Assembly: GCA_013407085.1 (NCBI GenBank)
Contig: JACCGJ010018937.1
Location: 1-64,000 of the forward strand
Direction of reading: 5' to 3'
Origin: Atriophallophorus winterbourni
Taxonomy: Eukaryota; Platyhelminthes; Trematoda; Plagiorchiida; Microphallidae
Length of the DNA stretch: 64,000 nt
The notes beneath the pieces were generated by a model. It saw only the letters and a list, made by a program, of their open reading frames with translations, did no database searches and was not told the origin of the DNA. A program made the translations under genes and the position numbers. Numbering within the stretch: the first letter of the stretch is position 1; each line of letters opens with the position of its first letter. Positions 45,801 to 55,430 of the stretch are shown here, in pieces.

Positions 45801-48800
45801 ATTTCCATTCTGGAAAATATAGTTTAAATAGTTCAACAAACGATCAACGAGGAAAGAGGTTTAATCTCTTTTTCAAATGTACATTTATTTGTTGATTTGC
45901 GTCGTGATTCGTATACTATACATTTTTATGATCATATACCAATGTACATTATCAACTATTTCGAATTACTGCAACAAGGAAACTCACAAATTCGAATTTT
46001 CTGTTTCGCTGTGTTATAAGTTCAACGGTGTGGACAAAAAATATACATATATAAAATTGTTACATCAATATGTATTGTAATTTCACAGAAAAGTTTGTAT
46101 ACTCACGTGGTTGCACCATCAGAAAATCTGAAATGTATGCGATATGCATCAACTAATCCAGAATGTTCTATCTTATGTTAATATAGTGAATAATATAGTT
46201 ACCGTTTATAAAGTTTGTCGATTCTGTAAGAGAAAGTAATTCAAAAGATAAATTATTTTCGAAACATTTACATTTATAAATCAAGAACGCACTGCTAGGT
46301 TTCGAAATAACAGTGAAAATGGGAAACAGATATGCCATGAATCATACGACATCCTGTTCAGCAACAAATGAAAAGATTTGTTCCGAATCGACTCATCCGT
46401 GTACACTTAGATATTTTCTTGAACTCAGTCATCTATTTATGTTCAAGAGGAATGTGTAGTGCTCATTAGAAGATTGATAATATTTCATGATATTGGAACA
46501 TATCTCGATGATTAAATTTCACGAAATGAAACTCACTGCGCGTCTTCCACCTTCAATCTAAAATCGAATACACAAAAAAGAAAATTATTCTATGTGGTGT
46601 AAATTCATTCTCAAGTTTACAAAGTCGCCGTAGATTTGATTATTATTTGTTCAATGAGGAGCGTTTGACTCAAAGTATCTATCTTTATTTTTTTGAATAT
46701 TAATTTTAATTTACGGATGTTTCGAATCTGGCGGCATACACATTCGAATGCAATTGAACTACGGTTATTATTGCCCTGGTTTTCAAAAGATTTCTCGAAT
46801 TAATTTTCAGTATTTACTCTCGTACATATGCAAACAAAACTCATTATTTGGTTGAGCACACACTATGTCGCACAATGCTTGGTGATATATCCACGTCAAT
46901 ATATGCGAACGTAATAATACATTGGAGCACACGTTGTTAATGTTTGATTATAGCAATTTCAGGAGAATAAAAAGAAATTTTTATCAGTATGCCTTAATGA
47001 TACATTTACACTATGAAATATGTTGCGTGATGATTTTGCAGAAACAAATTGCTAGTTATGACAGGGTAGAAAATATCCACAGATTGTGATTACGGAGTTG
47101 TTAATGACACACATTTCAGATTAGAAACAAATATTCTAAAATGGATAATCTATTGGTCATTCGGGAATTACAAGTGATATAGAACTTGATTCAAATATGA
47201 TTAATACAGAAACAATGAACGTTACATTTTCACATGTTCGCTCATTCTTTTAGTACATTTGCCGATGGAATCATATTTTCAAGAACTATACGCCAGTCAT
47301 AATAATAATGATGTATAGAATGCATATTAATTCAGACGCGATTTTGCTCCAATTCATTTGTTGCAACTCACATTTCATTCCATTTCACAAAGCTGCAATT
47401 AAAGCATAAGAATATGATACGAGGCATTTGTAACTAGGCATGCGAGAATGGAAATGACTTCATTACAAAAAATATGATGAAGCCTCAAATTTGGGAACGT
47501 TATTTTTGATATTTATATCAGCAGATTATTTTCTTGTGTCCAGCATGTCAATGATCCCGTTTCGTTAATATTGTTGTAGGAAACGAATAATCTGTTTGAT
47601 AAAAAATTGTATCATCCTAAGCGCTGTACGTTGATCGAAGTGAAACGTTATCCGTTCATTGATTTCAATTGTTCATCTCATTTACAACATTTTAATTTGC
47701 ACGTTACCAGTCATCGATGGCCATATGAACTCTTTATCAAGGTGATGACTACGGAGCACTTTTTTGTCATTTTTGATTGCAAGCTCAATAATTAAATCTA
47801 TTCATGTCAACTGTGTTTCTGTCATTGGTAACTTCTACATAAACTGCGCTAAAAATTCCTTCATCATAATGTATGATTTCGTTCGCTAAATTATCTTGCA
47901 AACAGGAATAATACTGATTCGAATTCTTGAATTTTCTTCGTATGCCATATAACAAACTTATTTTGGCCTTCGTTTGCTCATATCAATTTTGCGAAAAATT
48001 GAGTCTAGTTATTGTTTTAATTCGCACGAGGAAATAATTCTGTTTCCTGTCAATAACATGAATAAATTTCCACAGCAGAAATTTTGTTATTCTAGGGAGA
48101 TTTATATATGCATATGATAAGAAAACGGAAGCCAAATATCGCTTGGTAAAAATGTTTTAAATTTAAGGGAAGAACATTAAGATGCCATAAGCTATTTCAC
48201 GTTAGAATTGTTGTGTAACATAATGTTGACTGTCGGATCAGTATAAATAAATAAATATTAAAATGCTATGAAACATCTTCCATCAAAATCTCGTTTTCAA
48301 TATTGATAATAAATATATAATTAACTATCTCTATCGAGACAGCAGACTCACAAATTGTGTTGAAGTTTGATACTGGAGATAAAAAAAGTTGTAAATAAAT
48401 AAAGATTTGAAAGGTTTTCTTAAGTTTTATTTGAAAAATATGCATCATCGGCTTCATGTTTACAACCATACCAATGTGTTAAAGCTCAGTGAAGCTGATC
48501 TTACTGCCTTAACTGAACAACTTCAATCAACCAAAAAACGGTAATGTTTAAATAAATAAAATGTTAGCACCACGATATACGAGGACTATAACAATCCGAT
48601 GAAAAATTTCATGCATGCTAAACATTTATCTATTGGCGGTGAAACGCGCAATGGTCTTGATTGAACTGACAATAGCAGCTCCGAATATAGATACTCATGG
48701 GAAATCAGAATTATGATTCTTATGAACAGTATTAGGAATATCATTGAGATAATTATTTCAGTAATGTTAAAGAATAAAACTGAATATCGATGAATTTCAT

Positions 48801-49843
48801 TTAAACATATAACAATATTTACGACATACAGCCTTTTACATAATTTAAATCTGTGGAAAAAAAACATTTGAACATAATTAGTTAAAGAATATGGAGGAAG
48901 ATGTACGCTAAATTTGAGCATACTCACAAATCTCTTCCTGTCAATTCTCGATGTGGTAGGCTATAATTAAAAAGAGAAATATTAAAATCTCCCTTATCTT
49001 GTAGTCGGATTGAACAAAATGAAAAAATTATAAATTTATCAATCAAAAATGTAATAAGTAGTATACAGCAAATTATAATAACATGGCTGACGGTGTTTTA
49101 CATATCGTTGATAATGTTGTATATCCGACAACGGTGTTTTCACTACATCTTCGAAAATATAGTCACAATACATGAGGCATCATGAAAAACGATTATTTGC
49201 ATCAGTTTGAAATTTTTGCCCTTCTCAATTTTTCAAAGAATTCTGGACTACAAAAATATTGGGTTTTCCTATTTATCAGTTAAAATACTAAATCTATTGA
49301 TCAAGCTTTATTTGATATATCTTCATTCATTCACATTCTGAACAAAAAAACAGACCTTAAACTTTGTAACATTCATTGTTTTCTTATATAACCCAAACTG
49401 TTAGTGCTAAATATTAAGGTGTGACAAAGATGTTTGATTATTTTATGTTATTTTAAATTTCCTAGCTAAAAATCCTACACAAAAATCGTGTTAAAAGTTA
49501 TAACTAACGGAGATAATTTCATACATAATGCTTTGATGAATATCTTACTATTATAAATATCAAAATTAAATGGTAATTTTCGTCAAATACCAAAACCAAT
49601 ACCGATATGAAGTTAGATCAACTCTATCGGATTTGCAACGAATAGAAAGCACGGCAATTATATGGATATGACGAATAATTGAAGTCGCACATACGTTACT
49701 GATGATTCAGTGACTGTAAGAAACGAACAAATAAAAATACCGTTATTATAAAAAGATCTGGTGTTACTTTCTTTTATGAATTTGTAGCACTCACCGACAA
49801 ATAGAATGGCACACAATACGGACACAATGTTGAGTTTAGGCAT
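36796..49843 (-). CDS. micro-exon gene (MEG-like) encoding a predicted secreted protein of about 172 aa
   Basis: Exons in 5' to 3' order on the minus strand, with length in nt: 49843-49795 (49), 49713-49695 (19), 48960-48928 (33), 48850-48830 (21), 48372-48352 (21), 47392-47372 (21), 46557-46537 (21), 46127-46107 (21), 46008-45988 (21), 45809-45789 (21), 45453-45433 (21), 44706-44686 (21), 43241-43236 (6), 42062-42039 (24), 39885-39871 (15, or 21 from 39891), 39103-39083 (21), 39004-38984 (21), 37930-37907 (24), 37818-37798 (21), 37722-37702 (21), 36959-36951 (9), 36862-36796 (67 with stop). Every one has AG before and GT after, mostly GTGAGT. After exon 2 all internal lengths are multiples of three and all are read in phase 2 (one base, full codons, two bases) without a stop. 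Exon 1 encodes the signal-like MPKLNIVSVLCAILFV. Successive 21-nt exons give FKLCKR, IKLQHN, FVKWNE, LKVEDA, FSDGAT, ETENSN, MEMQRA, MQSELE and IESKGN, joined by split codons that mostly encode Leu or Phe. The tail ends EKEIDD-stop. Schistosome MEGs share this design and are secreted. Sequence homology to a named MEG is not claimed. Confidence 0.85.
38594..38612. repeat. AT dinucleotide microsatellite
   Basis: A run of TA dinucleotides in an intron of the micro-exon gene. A short GTAT tetranucleotide run follows at about 38,723-38,739. Confidence 0.8.
41661..41730 (+). ncRNA. hammerhead ribozyme (type I) with complete catalytic core
   Basis: Core strand CTGAGGA (41680-41686; position 7 is variable in hammerheads). 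Stem II is GTGC/GCAC (41687-41690 and 41696-41699) with loop AAACA. Then GAAA (41700-41703), a minimal self-complementary stem III ACCGGT, cleavage triplet GTC ending at 41709, and GTGGGG (41710-41715). The last pairs with CCTTAT (41674-41679) by two GC, one AU and three GU pairs to make stem I. Such hammerheads with a tiny stem III usually cut best as dimers. It lies antisense in the intron between the 24-nt exon at 42,039 and the exon ending at 39,885. Confidence 0.75.
42597..42614 (-). other. candidate extra micro-exon (18 nt)
   Basis: It is bounded by ACCCAG and GTAAGATC, has length 18, and is open in phase 2 (FFPVY between split codons). It is pyrimidine-rich itself, so it could equally be intron. 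Weaker candidates of the same kind are 44947-44942 (6 nt) and 44202-44191 (12 nt). They may be alternatively used. Confidence 0.35.
49795..49843 (-). CDS. exon 1 of the micro-exon gene: signal peptide
   Basis: ATG at 49843-49841 opens sixteen codons, MPKLNIVSVLCAILFV, plus one base. The intron then starts GTGAGT at 49794. A basic residue followed by a hydrophobic core of about 11 residues fits a signal peptide. A continuous frame runs on through the intron to 49,658, but the perfect donor and the in-phase exon 2 favour splicing. Confidence 0.85.
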
Positions 49844-49896
49844 GCTGGATTCAATATTACGATATAACGTTTAATGTAAGGTGAATTCATCACTGG

Positions 49897-49903
49897 TTTT
49901 ATA
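49897..49903 (-). promoter_or_regulatory. TATA box of the micro-exon gene
   Basis: TATAAAA on the minus strand lies 53 bases upstream of the exon 1 ATG. This leaves room for a start site about 25-30 bases downstream and a very short 5' leader. No other promoter element was identified. Confidence 0.65.
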
Positions 49904-49909
49904 GTATTC

Positions 49910-50555
49910 AGTTGTCCTTAAATTGCAAAATATGTGAGAAAGTGCAAAACTGTGCATGACCGAATATACCTGTGAAAATTTTGTTTTCATCCATTCACGT
50001 GGACGTCATTTAAACACGTTAAAGTACGAATTGCAATCACGTTTCTAAATATTCCTTGTTGTTTATGAAAACATTTAAGTAAAAACAATATTTAATGGCT
50101 GCATTAAATAACCAGTAGCAAAATTTACGAAAAACTGTTAGTACAAACTTCACTATTCACTTCATCATATTTGAACCAATGTGGAACAACTTACAGACAC
50201 GCAGCGCTGAAGAAAATAGAAAGAAAAATTGAAACTCATGCTTTTTTGCTAGTGTATAATAGATACTTGATGTTTCTTGAATAAACTTGGAGATTCTCTT
50301 ATTAATTTGAGAACGATTATATACTTCTAATCTATGAATGCATTAAACACGCTGATACGTTACTATCATGTATATGTTTGTTTATTGCTTCCTTGTAGGG
50401 TAAAATATTGTTATTTAAAGCAGCATGACGTTCGCTCACAACTGCAATTTCGCGAAGTGAAACATCACTTCTAGATTCCGTTGTGAACATAGAGTATCCA
50501 CAGTTTATTTTCTAATTAGTAAAATTCATATACACGTTTGTTTATTGTTACGAGC
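49910..50555. other. AT-rich upstream region of the micro-exon gene
   Basis: Besides the TATA box at its edge, no frame or element was recognised. Regulatory sequence of the gene would lie here. Confidence 0.4.
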
Positions 50556-50559
50556 TTTT

Positions 50560-50790
50560 TATATCTCTTTTGCAAACACATTTGTACCGCAAGTGATGTC
50601 TGCCAGAGGGTCCAATTTGTTCTCAATTCAAATGGATTCAATCTTAGGAACACGTATATTTTCTATACTGCACACATGACCTAGCCAGCGCAAACGGCGG
50701 ATTCTTCGTAGATTAAACGTGCTCTATAGACTAGCATTTGAAAGCACATCGTCATTGGTAAATTTGTCCATCCGTGATAACTGAAATATA
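50560..50790 (-). pseudogene. C-terminal RTE-like RT fragment
   Basis: On the minus strand NLRRIRRLRWLGHVCSIENI (about 50,720-50,660) corresponds to the R-RWLGHV-RM block near the end of RTE ORFs. Flanking codons are broken. Confidence 0.55.
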
Positions 50791-50819
50791 CAGTGGGCCA
50801 GGCACAAGCTTCTGACGTT

Positions 50820-51430
50820 CGAACTAGCATCAACATTTGCTATGTGATTATGCCTAGGACATATAACCGAGTTGATCACATTCAATTGTTGCAGAGGCGG
50901 CATCAGATGGGGACAGCTATTCGTATAGCCTAAAAGTTACCTGACTGTGAGGAAGACAATCGTGAGAATAAACGGGGTACATTCGTGGGTCAGTGATGCA
51001 TGTAGTGGTATACCTCGAGGTTTCAATCCTCAGGGCAATACTTGTCTTGTTTTATTTCAACGAATTACTTCAGACGCTCTAACGCGAGGTGATTATTTTT
51101 GCGGATGATATTAAAATTGAAAGCGGATAAATTCTACTGTTGACTGTGTGCAGCTGCAAATTTTTTCTAATGCTCTACAAGAATGGTCTATAAGGAAAAG
51201 GCTACCATTCAGTTCACCCAAATACCAGGTCCTGCACATTGATTAGCCGTCCCAATTACAATATCACCAATTTTGGCGGACTCGGTGTATAACATTTTTG
51301 GGCGATTCTTAGATTTCGGTGACTAAACCTGGTAGAGTTATTTTGTTTAGCTCAGCTTTGATTGCTTGTTGAATTCGCACATCAATATTAGGTCCACACT
51401 GCCTGGCGTCGATTCTTGGCTAAAAACTCG
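50820..51430 (+). pseudogene. CR1-like RT relic
   Basis: Plus-strand blocks in several frames: RKTIVRINGVHSWVSDACSG, then GIPRGFNPQG (degraded motif B), IFADDIKIESG (motif C, near 51,095), INSTVDCVQLQ, and LQEWSIRKRLPFSS with KYQVLHID. These match the middle of a CR1 RT. It is heavily mutated and close to the 5' side of the large inverted repeat. Confidence 0.65.
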
Positions 51431-52348
51431 ACAGAGTTTATTAATCACATATTAGTTTTATCAAGTAATAAACTATTGAATGGAAGTGACAAGAGTATAT
51501 AGTATTTGATTTAATGGTGACGTTTATGTGTTCTTCCCTTGTTTGATCCCGAAAATTTATTATTGGTAAAGAATGAAAATTCTAACAAATAATTTTCAAC
51601 GAGATTAGGACGCAATGAAAGTTTCAAGTAATTAGACGGATTTTGGAAAGAGGAGCTCATGAAAGATGGAGATTAATCTATAATTTTACATCTCACTATA
51701 AACGCACCAAAAGCACTGCAGCCTTAGTAGTAGCTGCACTGAATTTGTACTTTTTACCAGAGTACAGAGGCGGATGGATGTACTAGAAACACCAACGTAG
51801 TTCGCTCAAACATATCAAGGAAAACAAAACTTGAATAAGTGCAATTATTCAATCTTAAGTTGCACATCTTATCCAAAGACAAAAACAACTGTTGTACTTG
51901 TAGTAAGTGCAGATTTCAAGAATAACTTACGTGAGATATGAATCGTAAAATGATAAAATTATTTGAAAAACAATTTTGAAGAACTACTGATGTTCAGCCT
52001 CTGCACTCGAAGGGAAATAGATCGTACATTACGATAATAATTTGAGGAGAATTCGCACATTTAATTGGACTCTCGATGGATCGTACAAATAAATGAGATT
52101 TCGAGCACTCATCATATACGGAACAACAAATAATTAACTATATACAAACCCTCAATGTCAGCTAAACAAACATGAAAGTTCTATGTACTGAGCACTTGTT
52201 TGACTTCAGATCATTAAGTGAGACGGAGTTCAAGACCCGATTTTTTAAGTACTGCTCGGAAAAATGTGTGACACTAGCTGTTTACAAACATGAACGTCAT
52301 TTAGCACGACATTTGAATTCACTGATTTCGATCTTGAATAAAGTTTAT
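51431..52348. other. stretch without recognised gene
   Basis: A 62-codon frame at 52,172-52,360 (MKVLCTEHLFDF...) has no motif. The region may contain remains of the CR1 3' part. Nothing is certain. Confidence 0.4.
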
Positions 52349-55258
52349 GGTATAACTTGAAGCTAGACTCGTATCGTTGGTGTAGTTGACCTTTAAGGAA
52401 CCACAACGTATCTACACAATGTTATGCTCTAGAATGCAATGCATCAATTTGGAAGATAGGACAATTCCAAACTACTAAATATGGAAGACTTTATTCTGCC
52501 TAAACTATCTAACCGAGCAGATCATTCACTTTAATCACTAGTCTATAAATTTTCCAAACTGCACGATCACATACCCTTGTATAACCTTTTTTTCGAATAT
52601 ATACTACGAAGAAATTCGCAATAGATATGTATCCTAGAATGGTTAACCTCTGAAGCCACTGCCGTTTTAGATGTTTAAGATCACCTTTCGCTTGAACGAT
52701 CGACGATCTCGTTCTGCTCTCTTAATATGTGTGCAACGCCAGTAGAATGCTTAAACGAACTAAACTAAATATAAGTTGGTTATCTTTGGCTTGATGGAAA
52801 CGATGGGAGCGTTCGATGAATTTTAGTGATCAAGACTCACACTGCATAACAATGACAGATTACAACACCGACATGATACATTTGAAATTTGGATATGTCA
52901 CAAATCATTGTAGCAATCACGCTGAAAAATAGTTGGGAAAGTGCAAATTCGCAAAGGTTATTCATATGGTTGCCTAAACAAAATTAACCTGCGCACATTT
53001 TTCCAATTATAGAATTATGTCACAAATCTCATTTGGATTTAATTAATGTTAAGTAAAGTAAAGTAAAGTAAATCACAAATCGCTCTATCTAACCTTTAAA
53101 AAAAAGAGCTGAAACTCGGTATTTATCCGATCTTGATTGATTACAGACTAATATACTTTTTCCTAAGAAAACCATAATGCTCTAGCCAGTATTTATTCTC
53201 GAGTTTTGAAACGCAAGAATGTAATACTATCAACCAAAATGTGATCAAAAATTCTACCATAGATTATAAGCGCTATGTGTATCAATTCCGAAATAGAGCG
53301 GCACCACCTACGCAGGTTGAAGGTAACAAATCCCTAGTAGCCGATGGAATTACATCTGCAATCCTAAAGTTTTGACATTTGATTACAGAAAAACGCCATT
53401 CTGGATGTTGTATGCAAATTGTTTGCTTAAATCTCACAGATCCCGCTGCAAGTTTTAGCCTAAAGTATTTACTCCGAATCTCAATGTGACTTTGGCAAGG
53501 AAAGATCAACCGTTGACATGATCTTGTTCATGACCGTTCAAAATGTTCAAGTGACTTCGCTAGTGTGAAGGGAGAAGTGCTCTAAATACCTGTTCATCTA
53601 CCGAGTTTTGTTGGCAAACTGGGATAGCAGAAAGAGACCTATTTGGAGCTGTTTTAACTTTGTTTGGTTTAATCGCTCTACTGATCTCATCATAAATATC
53701 GTGAAATTTTCCAGTATCCGCAGGTATTTGTTTACCGAAGATACTTCAAGCCTAATAGTCATTTTCACATATTTTTGAAGTCTGCTGGACGTTATTTCTA
53801 TCTGTTCCTAGACATCGTTAGCTTCCATCTGTATGCATACGTTTAAACGTTAAGAATGCTTTATTTTACCAATCCAAAAGAGCAGTCGTCTCAAATGCTT
53901 TTGCTTCAAACTATTTGGCCGTTCAAGATATCTTTGGACCGTAAGTGTAATTTATGACTTGGTATTTGAACTATCTCCAGTTGTTTGAAGCCGATTCGTT
54001 AGAAGTGTATATAAAGAAAATAGCTTGAAATTGCAATCTGTAATCGTTTTCAACGCGGATAAATTTACGCACAAGAATTGTCCAAACGTTGCAGAACAAA
54101 TTTATTCCTAATGATCAATTTTCTATAAATAGCGGTACTAAACAAATATACGCGAATGCGAAAAATTACCCCAACACTGAAAATCCCGGATTAGTTTCAA
54201 TATTATTTACGAGCGTCCATAAGCAGAAAATATGGCGCAGGTGCATTCAAGTGAAATGCGAGACAACAAAGAACGCGAAAGATTGAAAAATAACAATGGT
54301 CTCGAAAAGGAGGAGAAAATTCCTGGGAAAATTTTGAAAAATTCAAAAATGAATGTGTACAATTTGTTACAAGCATAAATTAGAAAGTCCAGACAGGCCA
54401 AATTAATAACTTAACTTGAATGTGAATATAACATTTACACTGCGACCCGGAAGCCACTAGGCTTCAAACATACAACTTAAACATATCGTCACACCTGGCT
54501 ATCCCCGGAATAAGTCGGGTAGACGTCACCCACTACACTGTAAATGTGACAATTCCGAACGATACAAAGTCGTATCTGATAATTAAAGTTTGCTACTCAT
54601 AAGTAATTGGAAATCAATAATATTGGCGACCATGACCACACTCACTGACGACCCGGTAATCAGAATGTCAGTCATCGACGCTTGGGCATAACCAATTCAT
54701 GTACCTCATATTCAATTATCATGCGTATGCTTCGAAAAAAGAACAGAGCCATCTATAAACAAGTTTACATGTCAACTACACATCTTTAAGGACGGGAGCT
54801 GTCTATAATTTCAAATGTTTCGAACATTTGATGCATGAGCAAAGCGTGGGAGGCACCTTTTGGGATTTCGACCTTTTGCATTTCTACAGGTGTCATGTTG
54901 ACAGCACTGAGCCGCGCTTCCATTTATCCGGTTGAAGTAATAGCAGTACTCATTTGCATATTTGGTGTCCATCGGATTCAGGGAATGCGTCACGCATGGG
55001 GGGCATGCTCCTCGATCCGTTATCGCCGGATGACAGCATGCATGACCATGTGATCCGTTACCAGATACAATGAATGCATCACGCATGGGGACGCGTGCAC
55101 TCATGGCCAGCGATGAAACATGTTTTCGTGATAAGGAGCTTCTAGCAACAGTTCACTGAAACAACTCTTGATGACCTGGCACACTGTCTGGGTTAGAAAA
55201 GTACGCATTGTAGTTAACCCTCGACAAAGTGACATAACTACTGCAATGCCCCTGATCA
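52349..55258 (-). repeat. left arm of a large inverted repeat (element X)
   Basis: Read on the minus strand, this arm matches 58,591-62,505 on the plus strand from end to end, roughly 80 percent by eye, except for about 1.03 kb missing near 53,518. The outer end reads GGTATAACTTGAAGCTAGAC (from 52,349), matching the complement at 62,486-62,505. The inner end is at GGGCATTGC (55,243-55,251). It contains the small frames at 54,811-55,104 and 55,101-55,258, RTE family B pieces in two orientations (about 53.33-53.52 plus, 53.52-53.9 minus) and a TAAAG microsatellite at 53,047-53,071. Confidence 0.85.
54811..55104 (-). CDS. small Cys-rich frame of element X, left copy
   Basis: A 97-codon frame opens at ATG 55104 and overlaps the stop of the preceding frame by four bases (ATGA). 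It reads GSHGHACCHPAITDRGACPP, then HSLNPMDTKYANEYC, AAQCCQHDTC and RCLPRFAHASN. The partner frame in the right arm is open over the same length with about 80 percent identical residues. No family is recognised and no signal peptide or membrane segment is evident. Because both copies remain open it may be coding in element X, but a chance frame in a CG-richer block cannot be excluded. Confidence 0.4.
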   Translation of the reverse strand: MSARVPMRDAFIVSGNGSHGHACCHPAITDRGACPPCVTHSLNPMDTKYANEYCYYFNRINGSAAQCCQHDTCRNAKGRNPKRCLPRFAHASNVRNI

Positions 55259-55430
55259 TACTTTTCATATCATCATTATGTATTTCTAGCGCGTGCGCAC
55301 TGGCATCATCTACCACAGTTACGGAGCCATCTAGATTTACTAATTACCACATATGTCTTACAGAGGTACATGTTATATTATGCGCCATCGTCAATGAGCA
55401 ACATCCCGACAAATCTCTACCCATTCTCTG
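55259..55430. other. junction between element X and BEL/Pao fragment
   Basis: It probably contains the 3' trailer of the BEL/Pao copy. No LTR or target duplication was found. Confidence 0.35.

Noticed and set aside
48586..48927. 113-codon minus-strand frame with hydrophobic segments
   Set aside because: It overlaps the intron and micro-exons of the micro-exon gene in another frame, has poor composition (AT-driven Ile/Phe) and no motif.
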